From assembly GCA_002684855.1 (NCBI GenBank), contig NYWD01000069.1, forward strand, positions 23,729 to 87,728: DNA of 64,000 bases, written 5' to 3'. The notes under the pieces were generated by a model that saw only the letters and a program-made list of their open reading frames with translations, searched no databases and had not been told where the DNA came from. The stretch is from Planctomycetaceae bacterium (GTDB lineage Bacteria; Planctomycetota; Phycisphaerae; Phycisphaerales; SM1A02). Both the position numbers and the translations under genes were made by a program. Within the stretch, counting starts at the first letter, position 1; each line of letters begins with the position of its first letter. Positions 51,328-58,899 of this stretch are shown here, in pieces.

Positions 51328-51727
51328 GCGAGGCGATCCTTCGCCGGAAGGCGGGCCCGGGGGTGCCGGACCCGGAAAGACGAATTCGGCGGCTGCTCGC
51401 GATCCGTGCGAGTCCTTCCGACCATCGTCCGAGTCATCGGAACAACCGTCGAGTTCCGGCCAGATTCAGTCCGGAGCGCCCCGCATCCCCCCTCGCGGAC
51501 GGGAACGACGCGTCGACGTCGGCGATCCAGGTGATCCGGCGATCGAAAACGAGCCGCCCGCCACGCGGGGGGCGTCGGGTCTCGTGCCACCATTCGGTTC
51601 GATCCCTGCCCGGGGCGGTCGGCACCTTCGGCCTGCAGGCTCGGGATGCGGCGCAGGATTCGCCGCGAGGGCGTCCGGCGAGGGATCCCGATCGCCGTTG
51701 AGGGCACTCCAGCGAGGTTTCCCGGGC
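51328..51727. other. Long intergenic region without a recognisable gene
   Basis: Open frames here on both strands are Arg/Pro-rich and lack coding character. Apart from the sigma-54 site at its right end I see nothing specific. It is the natural place for an enhancer bound by a sigma-54 activator. Confidence 0.5.
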
Positions 51728-51743
51728 GGGCACGGTGGTTGCA
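51728..51743 (+). promoter_or_regulatory. Sigma-54 promoter of the flagellar operon
   Basis: GGGCAC-GGTGG-TTGCA matches the consensus TGGCAC-N5-TTGCW at every position except the first T. The -24 GG and -12 GC are exactly 12 bases apart. It predicts a start near 51754 and a 27-base leader with AAGGAG before the ATG at 51781. RpoN control of rod, hook and L/P-ring genes is well established in other flagellated bacteria. Confidence 0.75.
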
Positions 51744-51780
51744 TGGGTTGGGGACAACCGCTTTCGGCAAGGAGTGCCCC

Positions 51781-52095
51781 ATGCGGATCGAACGACCTCG
51801 AGCGACCGGAGAGGATCTCCGGCCCCGCTCGCGACAATCCGAAGCCTCGTCCGCACCGATCGGAATCCATTCCGACTCGGCAATCGATGCGCGACTCCTG
51901 CAGATGCTGCGCCGGGCGACGGATGCGCGAACGGGCGGCGACGGGCCGGGGGCGGAGGTCCTCCGCCTTGCCGGACTCGCGGCGGCGGTTCACCGCGGTC
52001 TCGTCAATGCCGGAACCGATGGCGCGACGGTTGCTTCATCCGAAGTCGACGTGACCGCCACCATCGGCGGCCACGTCCTGGAGACGCCTCGATGA
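51781..52095 (+). CDS. Unknown small protein, first gene of the flagellar operon
   Basis: 104 residues from the ATG at 51781, with AAGGAG six bases upstream. It opens with a basic unstructured stretch, then a helical part (SAIDARLLQMLRRATDAR, then GAEVLRLAGLAAAVHRGLVNAG) and ends SEVDVTATIGGHVLETPR. No family is recognised. The ATGA overlap with flgF and its position directly behind the sigma-54 promoter point to a flagellar role, such as a FlgF/FlgG export aid or regulator. It has no export signal and no FlgM or FlgN pattern that I can see. Confidence 0.65.
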   Translation: MRIERPRATGEDLRPRSRQSEASSAPIGIHSDSAIDARLLQMLRRATDARTGGDGPGAEVLRLAGLAAAVHRGLVNAGTDGATVASSEVDVTATIGGHVLETPR

Positions 52096-52844
52096 ACTAC
52101 GGACTCTGGATGTCGGCGGCCGGGCTCTCGACCGAGATGCATCGGCAGGACGTGATCTCCAACAACCTCGCCAACGCGCAGACCGCCGGTTTCAAGGCGG
52201 ACCACACCTACACCCGGGAGCGTCCGGTCGCCCGGGAGGAACTGGGCGCCGACGTCCCCGCCCAGCTGCTGCTGGAGCGACTCGGCGGCGGCGTCCTGGC
52301 GGAGCCGACCTGGACGAACTTCGGCCAGGCGGGTTTCACCGCGGGGGGCGATCTCGATCTCGCGATCAGCGGATCGGGGTTCTTCGTCGTCCGTGACGGC
52401 GACGGCGAGGCCTTCACCCGTGACGGGGCGTTCAACCGTGGCGTTCGCGGCGAGCTCGTCGACGGCGACGGCCGCCCGGTGATGTCCGTCCGAGACCGCC
52501 CGATCCGTCTTCCGGAGACCGGAGAGATCTCGATCGGCGAGGACGGTTCGATCGTCGTCGACGGCGAGTCGGTCGATCGCGTCCGGATCGCCGGACCCGA
52601 TGCCGACCGTCTTCGCAAGGACGGTGACAACCTCTATCGATACACCGGCGTCGGAAAGGTCCCCGACGCGGGGCCCGACGTCTTCGTCAAGCAGGGATGG
52701 ATCGAGGATTCGGGCGTCGACCCGATTCGCAGCATGACCGATCTCGTGGCGTCCAGCCGCGCCGTCCAGGCTTCCGCCCGCTTCATCGACCTCCACGATC
52801 GAATGATGGAACTCGCCGTGAACCGCCTCGGTGCGGTCGCCTGA
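52092..52844 (+). CDS. flgF: Flagellar proximal rod protein FlgF
   Basis: 250 residues. N-terminal rod signature MNYGLWMSAAGLSTEMHRQDVISNNLANAQTAGFKAD, with the conserved NNLAN. Central beta domain with DLDLAISGSGFFVVRDGDGEAFTRDGAFNR. C-terminal helix VDPIRSMTDLVASSRAVQASARFIDLHDRMMELAVNRLG that packs with the N-terminal helix. Length and place before flgG point to FlgF. It is exported by the flagellar type III apparatus, so it has no signal peptide. The stop is followed by flgG after 40 bases. Confidence 0.88.
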   Translation: MNYGLWMSAAGLSTEMHRQDVISNNLANAQTAGFKADHTYTRERPVAREELGADVPAQLLLERLGGGVLAEPTWTNFGQAGFTAGGDLDLAISGSGFFVVRDGDGEAFTRDGAFNRGVRGELVDGDGRPVMSVRDRPIRLPETGEISIGEDGSIVVDGESVDRVRIAGPDADRLRKDGDNLYRYTGVGKVPDAGPDVFVKQGWIEDSGVDPIRSMTDLVASSRAVQASARFIDLHDRMMELAVNRLGAVA

Positions 52845-52884
52845 TCCCGAACCCCGAACGATCACGCACTCTGGAACCACGACC

Positions 52885-53691
52885 ATGAGCAGCCTCGCAC
52901 TCAACACCTCGGCCAGCGGCATGTCCGCCCTCAACACCCAGCTGGACATCACCGCCAACAATCTCGCGAACGCCAACACCACGGCCTTCAAGTCGAGCCG
53001 GGCCAACTTCCAGGATCTCTACTACATCGAGAAGAAGCAGCCCGGTGTCGAGAACCAGGTCGCCGACTCGACCAGTCCCATCGGTCTCTTCGTCGGACTC
53101 GGCGTCGAGGTCGCCGGAACCCAGCTCGACTTCGAGCAGGGTCCCGCGATCGCCACCGGGCGTCCGCTCGACATCATGATCGAGGGCAAGGGCTTCCTGC
53201 AGATCGACGTGGGGGACATCGGCGAGGGGCTCGCCTACACCCGCGACGGAGCGCTGCTGGTCGACGAGGAGGGCAGCCTGGTCCTCGCCAACAACACCGG
53301 CTACCGGGTCGAAGGCGGGATCGTGATCCCCCCCGAAGCCGGCGCCGTCACGATCGGCACCGACGGCAGCGTCTACTACCAGGACCCGAACCAGGTCGAT
53401 CCGGTGCTCGCGGGGCAGATCGAACTCGCGTACTTCCAGAACGACGCCGGACTCCAGGCGATCGGGCAGAACCTCTTCCTCGAGACCTACGCCTCCGGCG
53501 CGGTGCAGACCGGGGATCCCTCCACCGACGGTCTCGGCGGCATCAAGTCCGGCTACCTCGAGGGTTCGAACGTCGATCCGGTGACCGAGCTGGTCGACCT
53601 GATCCGGACCCAGCGCACGTTCGAGATGAACAGCCAGGCGCTGCAGGCCGCGGACGAGACCCTGCGAACCGTCGTGAACATCGCCAACTGA
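52885..53691 (+). CDS. flgG: Flagellar distal rod protein FlgG
   Basis: 268 residues (FlgG is normally about 260). It begins SLALNTSASGMSALNTQLDITANNLANANTTAFKSSRANFQDLYY, with the FlgG-type FQDL(L/Y)Y after the rod signature. Then LDIMIEGKGFLQIDVGDIGEGLAYTRDGALLVDEEG and the ending SNVDPVTELVDLIRTQRTFEMNSQALQAADETLRTVVNIAN, very typical for FlgG. It forms the distal rod inside the L and P rings. An in-frame ATG at 52831 would overlap flgF and is not used. Confidence 0.95.
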   Translation: MSSLALNTSASGMSALNTQLDITANNLANANTTAFKSSRANFQDLYYIEKKQPGVENQVADSTSPIGLFVGLGVEVAGTQLDFEQGPAIATGRPLDIMIEGKGFLQIDVGDIGEGLAYTRDGALLVDEEGSLVLANNTGYRVEGGIVIPPEAGAVTIGTDGSVYYQDPNQVDPVLAGQIELAYFQNDAGLQAIGQNLFLETYASGAVQTGDPSTDGLGGIKSGYLEGSNVDPVTELVDLIRTQRTFEMNSQALQAADETLRTVVNIAN

Positions 53692-53733
53692 TCCGGCATC
53701 GCCCGTGCCCTCCACCACGTCGGAGACGTCTTC

Positions 53734-54789
53734 ATGAAACGCCTCATCACCGCCATCGCGACCTGCATGCTCCTCCTCGCCTCCGCCGAGGCGGACGTGA
53801 TCCGGCTCCGCGACTCCGTCCGTCGGACGACCACCGAGCGGCCGGTCCTGCTTCGCGACATCGCGATCCTCGAAGGCCCCGCGGCGGATCGGTTCGGCGA
53901 TCTCGAGATCCGATCCGCGGTCGTCGGCGACGTGATGCGGATCCGCGTCGACGAGGTGCGCGAGCTGCTCGACGAGGCGGGTGCGTACTGGGGGGAGCTC
54001 TCGCTCGAAGGCGGCATCACCCGCGTCCGCCCGCCCGCTCGAGGCGCCGCCGCCCCGATCGGGCCGGTCGAGGCCGCTGGTCGTCCGACCTCCGGCGTCG
54101 CGGAGGCGGAATCCAACGCGGCGGGACTTCGGTCCCCCTTCGAGCTGCTGGACCGGGGCGGCGTGATCGCGGTCATGGCGGCGGAAGTCATCGAGGCCTG
54201 GGGCCAGCAGAGCGATTCGGTGCGACTGGGAGTCGACCGGAGTCGGCTCGCGAAGGCCGTCGAGGGCCTCGAGACCGCGGAAGTCGCGGTGCAGGGCAAT
54301 CTCCGAGGGGATCGGTTCCAGCTTCGCGTCGGCGGTCGTCGTTCGGACGGGCGAGCTCCGCGGGCCAGGTTGATCCCGGTCGACGTCCGCGTGATCGAGA
54401 TGGTTCCGGTCGCCCGTCGCCCCCTTCGATCGGGTCGGCGTCTCGACGCATCGGACTTCACGCTCGAACCGCGTCCGATCCCGCCCTCGGTGGTGGCGCT
54501 CGACCTGGAGTCGCTCGAGGATCGGCACCTGCAGTCCGATCTTCCCGCGGGGCGGTCGCTCTCGGCCACGCATCTCCGGCCCGAGATCGTGATCGAGCGG
54601 AAGGACGACGTCCTCGTGATGGCCGACGACGGCCACGTCAGCATCCACGTCCGCGGCATCGCGATCGAGAAGGGACGCGTCGGCGACAGGATCCACTGCC
54701 GGCTCCGGACCAGCGATCCGCGGGACCGCACCACCTGGTTCGCCGTCGAAGTGGTCGGCCCCGGACGCGTCCGACTCCCCCGCGACTGA
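53734..54789 (+). CDS. flgA: Flagellar P-ring assembly chaperone FlgA
   Basis: 351 residues with a signal peptide (LITAIATCMLLLASAEAD). The C-terminal third is an SAF/FlgA domain: RRPLRSGRRLDASDFTLEPRPI, then LPAGRSLSATHLRPEIVIERKDDVLVMADDGHVSIHVRGIAIEKGRVGDRI. This is the strand order of FlgA, which helps P-ring (FlgI) polymerise in the periplasm. The N-terminal part is longer than in enteric FlgA (about 220 residues total there) and includes an Ala/Pro linker. Order flgF-flgG-flgA-flgH is usual for non-enteric bacteria. No flgI follows. Confidence 0.9.
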   Translation: MKRLITAIATCMLLLASAEADVIRLRDSVRRTTTERPVLLRDIAILEGPAADRFGDLEIRSAVVGDVMRIRVDEVRELLDEAGAYWGELSLEGGITRVRPPARGAAAPIGPVEAAGRPTSGVAEAESNAAGLRSPFELLDRGGVIAVMAAEVIEAWGQQSDSVRLGVDRSRLAKAVEGLETAEVAVQGNLRGDRFQLRVGGRRSDGRAPRARLIPVDVRVIEMVPVARRPLRSGRRLDASDFTLEPRPIPPSVVALDLESLEDRHLQSDLPAGRSLSATHLRPEIVIERKDDVLVMADDGHVSIHVRGIAIEKGRVGDRIHCRLRTSDPRDRTTWFAVEVVGPGRVRLPRD

Positions 54790-54840
54790 ATCATCCCCGC
54801 GATCGCGACACGCCGATCGCCGTTCCCTGAAAGGCCCTTC

Positions 54841-55578
54841 ATGAATCACCGACACCGAATCGTTCGACGAGGACTCCTCGGCATCGCGCTGGTCATCACC
54901 GCCGGACTCGCGAGCCCTGCGCCCGCCGATGCGCGGGACGCGTCCCCGGTCATCCTGCCCGGTCGGGCGAACGAGTCGGTGCGTCCCGTGCCGGCTCGAT
55001 TCCACATGTACGGAACGATCCGCGCCGGTGACACGCGGTTCGGAACCGTCTCGCTGATGCCCGCGGCCCGCGAGTGGCGCGAGGAGGACCTCATCCAGAT
55101 CGTGGTGATCGAGAAGAGTCGATCCAAGATCGACCAGAAGCGGGAGCTCGAGACCGAAGGCGTGGCCAAGGCCGAGGTCGGGGAGTTCTCCAACTTCAGT
55201 CTCGGTGCGTTCACCTTCAGTCCGACCACCGGCGATTCGCTGCCCGGGGTCGAGATCGGGGCGGAGAAGGAGTTCGAGGGCGAGGGTCGATACCAGCGAC
55301 AGGACGAGATGACCGATCGGATCACCGCCCGGATCGTCGAGGTGAAGCCCAACGGAAACCTCGTCCTCGAGGCGAGGGTGGTGCGGAACTGGAGCGGCGA
55401 TCGCACCGAGATCCGCCTGACCGGGAGCACCCGGTCGGACTGGATCACCCCCGACGGGACCGTGACCTCGAACCAGCTCTACGACCTCGCGGTCGACAAG
55501 GTCCACACCGGCGCGGTCGAGCGTTCCACCCAGCGGGGCTTCATCGCCGAGGCGCTCGACTTCCTCTTCGCGTTCTGA
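54841..55578 (+). CDS. flgH: Flagellar L-ring protein FlgH, without lipobox
   Basis: 245 residues. Signal peptide GLLGIALVITAGLASPAPADAR, but no cysteine, whereas enteric FlgH is a lipoprotein. The body matches FlgH: EEDLIQIVVIEKSRSK, then DRITARIVEVKPNGNLVLEARVVRNWSGDRTEIRLTGS and the ending VTSNQLYDLAVDKVHTGAVERSTQRGFIAEALDFLFAF. It should build the ring in the outer membrane around the rod. It is the last gene of the operon on this strand; flgI (P ring) and flgJ are not here. The next gene is convergent, 25 bases away. Confidence 0.9.
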   Translation: MNHRHRIVRRGLLGIALVITAGLASPAPADARDASPVILPGRANESVRPVPARFHMYGTIRAGDTRFGTVSLMPAAREWREEDLIQIVVIEKSRSKIDQKRELETEGVAKAEVGEFSNFSLGAFTFSPTTGDSLPGVEIGAEKEFEGEGRYQRQDEMTDRITARIVEVKPNGNLVLEARVVRNWSGDRTEIRLTGSTRSDWITPDGTVTSNQLYDLAVDKVHTGAVERSTQRGFIAEALDFLFAF

Positions 55579-55603
55579 ATCGCGTGCTTGGTCCCGACGG
55601 GTC

Positions 55604-55894
55604 TCAGGCCGCGACGTGCCCGCACTCGGCGCACGGGCCGCCGGTCGATTCGCGTCGGTCGTACCCGCACGCCGGGCACTCCCAGGGCAGATTCCGGTCG
55701 GCCCGAAGGGCGGACCGCCAGATCACCACGAACACCCCGAGCAGGAGGATGTCGAGGACGATGTAGACGATCGTCGCGCCGATCCCGACGCCCGGCTCCT
55801 GGGAGGCCGCGAGCCCGAAGAGACCGAATCCGAGGCAGGGGAGCAGCATCAGGGTGGCGACGGTCGCGGCCAGGACGCGGAAGGGCCTGCTCAA
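55604..55894 (-). CDS. Small membrane protein with C-terminal zinc ribbon
   Basis: 96 residues. Two hydrophobic helices (VLAATVATLMLLPCLGFGLFGLAA and ATIVYIVLDILLLGVFVVIW) are followed by a ribbon CPACGYDRRESTGGPCAECGH with four Cys, the CxxCGYD form very common in planctomycete small proteins. The start overlaps the trpS stop by four bases, so it is translated with trpS. Function unknown; a metal-stabilised membrane adaptor is all that can be said. Confidence 0.75.
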   Translation of the reverse strand: MSRPFRVLAATVATLMLLPCLGFGLFGLAASQEPGVGIGATIVYIVLDILLLGVFVVIWRSALRADRNLPWECPACGYDRRESTGGPCAECGHVAA

Positions 55895-56967
55895 CGCAGT
55901 TCCAGCGAACGGGGGAAGAATCCGAGTCCCGCCGCCTCCTTGGCCATCGCGAGCGTCTGCTCGGTGAGGGCGTTTGCGCGGGCCGTGCCCGACTCGAGGA
56001 CGTCGATCACGTAGGCGTCGTCACCCTCGTACTTCGCGCGGCGTTCCCGCATCGGTTCGAGCAGTTCGTTGATCGCGGCCCCGAGTTCCTGCTTGATGTG
56101 GCCGTCGCCGATGTCGGCGCCGCGTGCGTAGAGGTCCTTGAGCTCGGCGACGCGTTCCGCGTCGGGAATGAAGATCTCGCAGTACTGCATCAGGACGTTG
56201 TCCGGATCGCCGGGATCGGTGGGGCTCTGGCGGCCGGTGAAGATCTTGTTGATCTTCTTCTGGACCTGCTTGGCGGTGTCGGAGATGTAGACCGCGTTGT
56301 TGAGCGACTTGCTCATCTTGTTCTCGCCGTCGATCCCGACGAGCCGGCCCACCTTTCCGACGTCCGCCCGGGGGATCGGGAAGACGCCACCCTCCGCGAC
56401 GTGCTCGTCGTCCTCCGCCTTGTCGTGCACGCCGCAGTACATCTGGTTGAAGCGGCGGGCGACCTCGCGGGTGAGTTCGAGGTGGGCGACCTGGTCCTCT
56501 CCGACCGGCACGCCGACCGGGCGGAAGGCGAGGATGTCCGCGGTCTGGCCGACCGCGTAGAGCGGGAACCCGAAGCTGTAGGTCTCGCCGAGGTTCTTGA
56601 CCTTGATCTCGTCCTTCAGGGTCGGATTACGCATCACCCGGTTGTAGGGGAGGAGCATCGCGAAGAGGAAGGTCAGTTCCGCGATCGCGGGGACCTCGCT
56701 CTGGAGGAAGATCGAGGCGCCTTCGGGATCGATTCCCATCGCCAGCAGGTCGCGGACGATCTCCAGGGTGTCCTCCCGGATCGCGTCCGGCTGGTCCGCA
56801 CGGGTCGTGAACGCGTGGATGTTCGCGAGGATGAAGAAGCAGTCGTGGGTGCGCTGCAGCTCGACCCGCCGCTTCACCGAGCCCACCCAGTGGCCGAGGT
56901 GGAGTTTGCCGGTGGGGGTGTCGCCGGTGAGGATCCGGGCACGATCGGTCGGGGGGGCTTCGCTCAT
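55891..56967 (-). CDS. trpS: Tryptophanyl-tRNA synthetase
   Basis: 358 residues. Class I synthetase signatures: PTGKLHLGHWVG with the HIGH-type HLGH at 23-26, and KMSKS at 217-221. The recognisable TrpRS segments SEVPAIAELTFLFAML and VGQTADILAFRPVGVPVGEDQVAHLELTREVARRFNQMYC line the tryptophan pocket and dimer interface. It charges tRNA-Trp in the cytosol. The frame is open upstream to 57333 but that part overlaps the CPBP gene in another phase. The ATG at 56967 has TATACT nine bases before it and no Shine-Dalgarno sequence. Confidence 0.97.
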   Translation of the reverse strand: MSEAPPTDRARILTGDTPTGKLHLGHWVGSVKRRVELQRTHDCFFILANIHAFTTRADQPDAIREDTLEIVRDLLAMGIDPEGASIFLQSEVPAIAELTFLFAMLLPYNRVMRNPTLKDEIKVKNLGETYSFGFPLYAVGQTADILAFRPVGVPVGEDQVAHLELTREVARRFNQMYCGVHDKAEDDEHVAEGGVFPIPRADVGKVGRLVGIDGENKMSKSLNNAVYISDTAKQVQKKINKIFTGRQSPTDPGDPDNVLMQYCEIFIPDAERVAELKDLYARGADIGDGHIKQELGAAINELLEPMRERRAKYEGDDAYVIDVLESGTARANALTEQTLAMAKEAAGLGFFPRSLELR

Positions 56968-56976
56968 GGAGACCGG

Positions 56977-56982
56977 AGTATA
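56977..56982 (-). promoter_or_regulatory. -10 box TATACT close to the trpS start
   Basis: Minus-strand TATACT ends nine bases before the ATG at 56967. It is a near-consensus -10 box and predicts a leader of only about two or three bases. Confidence 0.5.
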
Positions 56983-57014
56983 GGGGGGCGCGCGACCGAC
57001 CTCGGACGCGACGG

Positions 57015-57989
57015 TCACGCGAAGGCGACGGCCAGTCCGAGATTGAACGCGTTGAACATGCCGTGGGCGATCATGCAGGGGACGATCCGCCCCGTCCGCT
57101 CCCGGATCGCACCCAGCGCGATCGAGAGCAGGAACAACGCCGTCATCGCCGAGACGACGCTCTCCTCCGGGAGGATGGGATAGTGCATCAGGGCGAAGAT
57201 CGCGCTGGTCAGGAAGACGGCCGCCTTCGTGCCGGTTCCCACCATCCGGAAGCCCTGCTGGAGGAAGCCGCGGTAGAGGAGTTCCTCGATCACCGGGGCG
57301 CCGACGACGGCATTGGCGGCGATCAGCCACCACCAGGCGTCACGGTCCTCGCGGACCAGCGCGTCGAGGATCTCGTGGGCCACGAGTTCAGGCGTCGTCT
57401 CGGAGAACAGCTGCTGCAGGTACTGGCCGGCGATCGCGCCGACCTCGATGAGCGGCAGGGCGACCAGCAGTCCGAGCGCGCCGAAGCGGATCGCTCGTCC
57501 GATCCCGAGCGGCGGCGTGGCGTCCGACTGTTCCGGCGTTCTTCGCCAGATCGGGATCGCCGGCGTGCAGAGGAGGAGGCTGCCGATGGTCGCGACCCAG
57601 CCCGCGATCGCGATTTCCCGCAGCGGCGACGCGTCCGCCGCGAGCCAGGCGGCCGGGACGAGCCCCACCGCGATGCCGCCTCCGATCACGCCGATCGCGA
57701 AGAACAGCAGGCTGGGCCCGGCGGGAAGCCGCCACGGCGTGCCGCGGATCAGGCCGCCTTCCCGCCGCCACCGTCGTCGCCACCCGAGGAGCAGGGCGAT
57801 CGAGACCGGCGCGAGGACCAGGGAGATCAGGGACAGCCACTCCGCGCCGGCGAACCGTTCCGGCGAATCGATCCCGGGCGACGTCCCGGGGGACGCTGCG
57901 AGTAGGATGTCCGCCGAACCGGGGACGGTCAGGCTCGCCACCGCGAGCATCGCCACCGGGATGCGGTGACGGACGCCGCGGCCGCTCAC
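57015..57989 (-). CDS. CPBP family intramembrane metalloprotease
   Basis: 324 residues from a GTG at 57989; the ATG at 57950 would remove a basic lead and 13 residues. About eight hydrophobic helices. All CPBP motifs are intact: EELLYRGFLQQGF (double Glu and Arg), FALMHYP (His), and IAHGMFNAFN (His and Asn). These form the metal/Glu active site of Rce1-like intramembrane proteases. The N-terminus has a signal-like helix before the CPBP core. The true start is uncertain because the divergent trpC begins 26 bases away. Substrate unknown. Confidence 0.85.
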   Translation of the reverse strand: MSGRGVRHRIPVAMLAVASLTVPGSADILLAASPGTSPGIDSPERFAGAEWLSLISLVLAPVSIALLLGWRRRWRREGGLIRGTPWRLPAGPSLLFFAIGVIGGGIAVGLVPAAWLAADASPLREIAIAGWVATIGSLLLCTPAIPIWRRTPEQSDATPPLGIGRAIRFGALGLLVALPLIEVGAIAGQYLQQLFSETTPELVAHEILDALVREDRDAWWWLIAANAVVGAPVIEELLYRGFLQQGFRMVGTGTKAAVFLTSAIFALMHYPILPEESVVSAMTALFLLSIALGAIRERTGRIVPCMIAHGMFNAFNLGLAVAFA

Positions 57990-58014
57990 GGACTCGCGGG
58001 TCGACGATTCTCCG

Positions 58015-58845
58015 ATGGACAGCGTGCTCGAAGAAATCGTGGCTCGGAAGCGGATCGAGGTCGAGAAGGCCCGGTCGCTGACGCCGATCGAAGCCATCCG
58101 GGATCGGATCGCGGCGGTCGGTCGGCCGAGGAACTTCTTCCGGGCGGTGGTCGCGGATCGGCCCCCCCGGAACTTCCGGGTGATCGCCGAGGTCAAGCGA
58201 CAGAGTCCTTCGGCGGGCGTGATTCGCGAGGATTTCGATCCGGCGGACATCGCCTCACGCTACCACTCGGGCGGCGCGGCCGCGATCTCCTGCCTCACCG
58301 ATGCGCACTACTTCGGGGGCGACCTCGGGTACGTCCTTCGGATCAAGGACCGGGTCCCGCTGCCGGTCCTGCGAAAGGACTTCATCGTCGACGAGTACCA
58401 GGTGTGGGAATCGAGGGCCGCGGGCGCGGACGCGATCCTGCTCATCGCGGAGGTTCTGAGCGAGGGGCAGATCATCGACTACCAGATCCTCGCGACGGAG
58501 CTGGGGATGACCTCGCTCGTCGAGGTGCACTCCATCGACAACCTCTACCGCGTGCTCAATCACGTCGGCTTCCCGCATTCCGGCTACTCGCTGCTCGGGG
58601 TCAACAATCGCGATCTGTCGACCATGACCACGGATCTCGCGCACACCTTCCGGGTGCTCGACCTCGTGGAGGATCCCCGCGTGCTGGTGAGCGAATCCGG
58701 GATCCGGAACGGTGATGATCTGCGACGTCTCCGGGCGCACGGCATCAACATCGCCCTGGTGGGCGAGCATCTCATGCGCGAGCCCGATCCGGGCGTCGCG
58801 CTCGCGCGCCTGCTCGAAGACATCGATTCCCCTGCGGGGGACTGA
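58015..58845 (+). CDS. trpC: Indole-3-glycerol phosphate synthase
   Basis: 276 residues. TIM-barrel start SVLEEIVARKRIEVEKA. Catalytic and phosphate-binding segments are in order: VIAEVKRQSPSAGVI (Glu, Lys, SPS), ISCLTDAHYFGG, LRKDFIVDEYQV, DAILLIAEVL, LVEVHS, LLGVNNRDLSTM, VSESGI, and VGEHLMREPDPG. It closes the indole ring in tryptophan synthesis. The other trp genes are not adjacent, apart from trpS nearby on the other strand. GACGAT at the leaderless position is a poor match. Confidence 0.96.
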   Translation: MDSVLEEIVARKRIEVEKARSLTPIEAIRDRIAAVGRPRNFFRAVVADRPPRNFRVIAEVKRQSPSAGVIREDFDPADIASRYHSGGAAAISCLTDAHYFGGDLGYVLRIKDRVPLPVLRKDFIVDEYQVWESRAAGADAILLIAEVLSEGQIIDYQILATELGMTSLVEVHSIDNLYRVLNHVGFPHSGYSLLGVNNRDLSTMTTDLAHTFRVLDLVEDPRVLVSESGIRNGDDLRRLRAHGINIALVGEHLMREPDPGVALARLLEDIDSPAGD

Positions 58846-58899
58846 TTCCGCGACTCAAGCCTCCTCCCCCTCTCCACCTCCGGTCTCGAGGTCCAGCCC

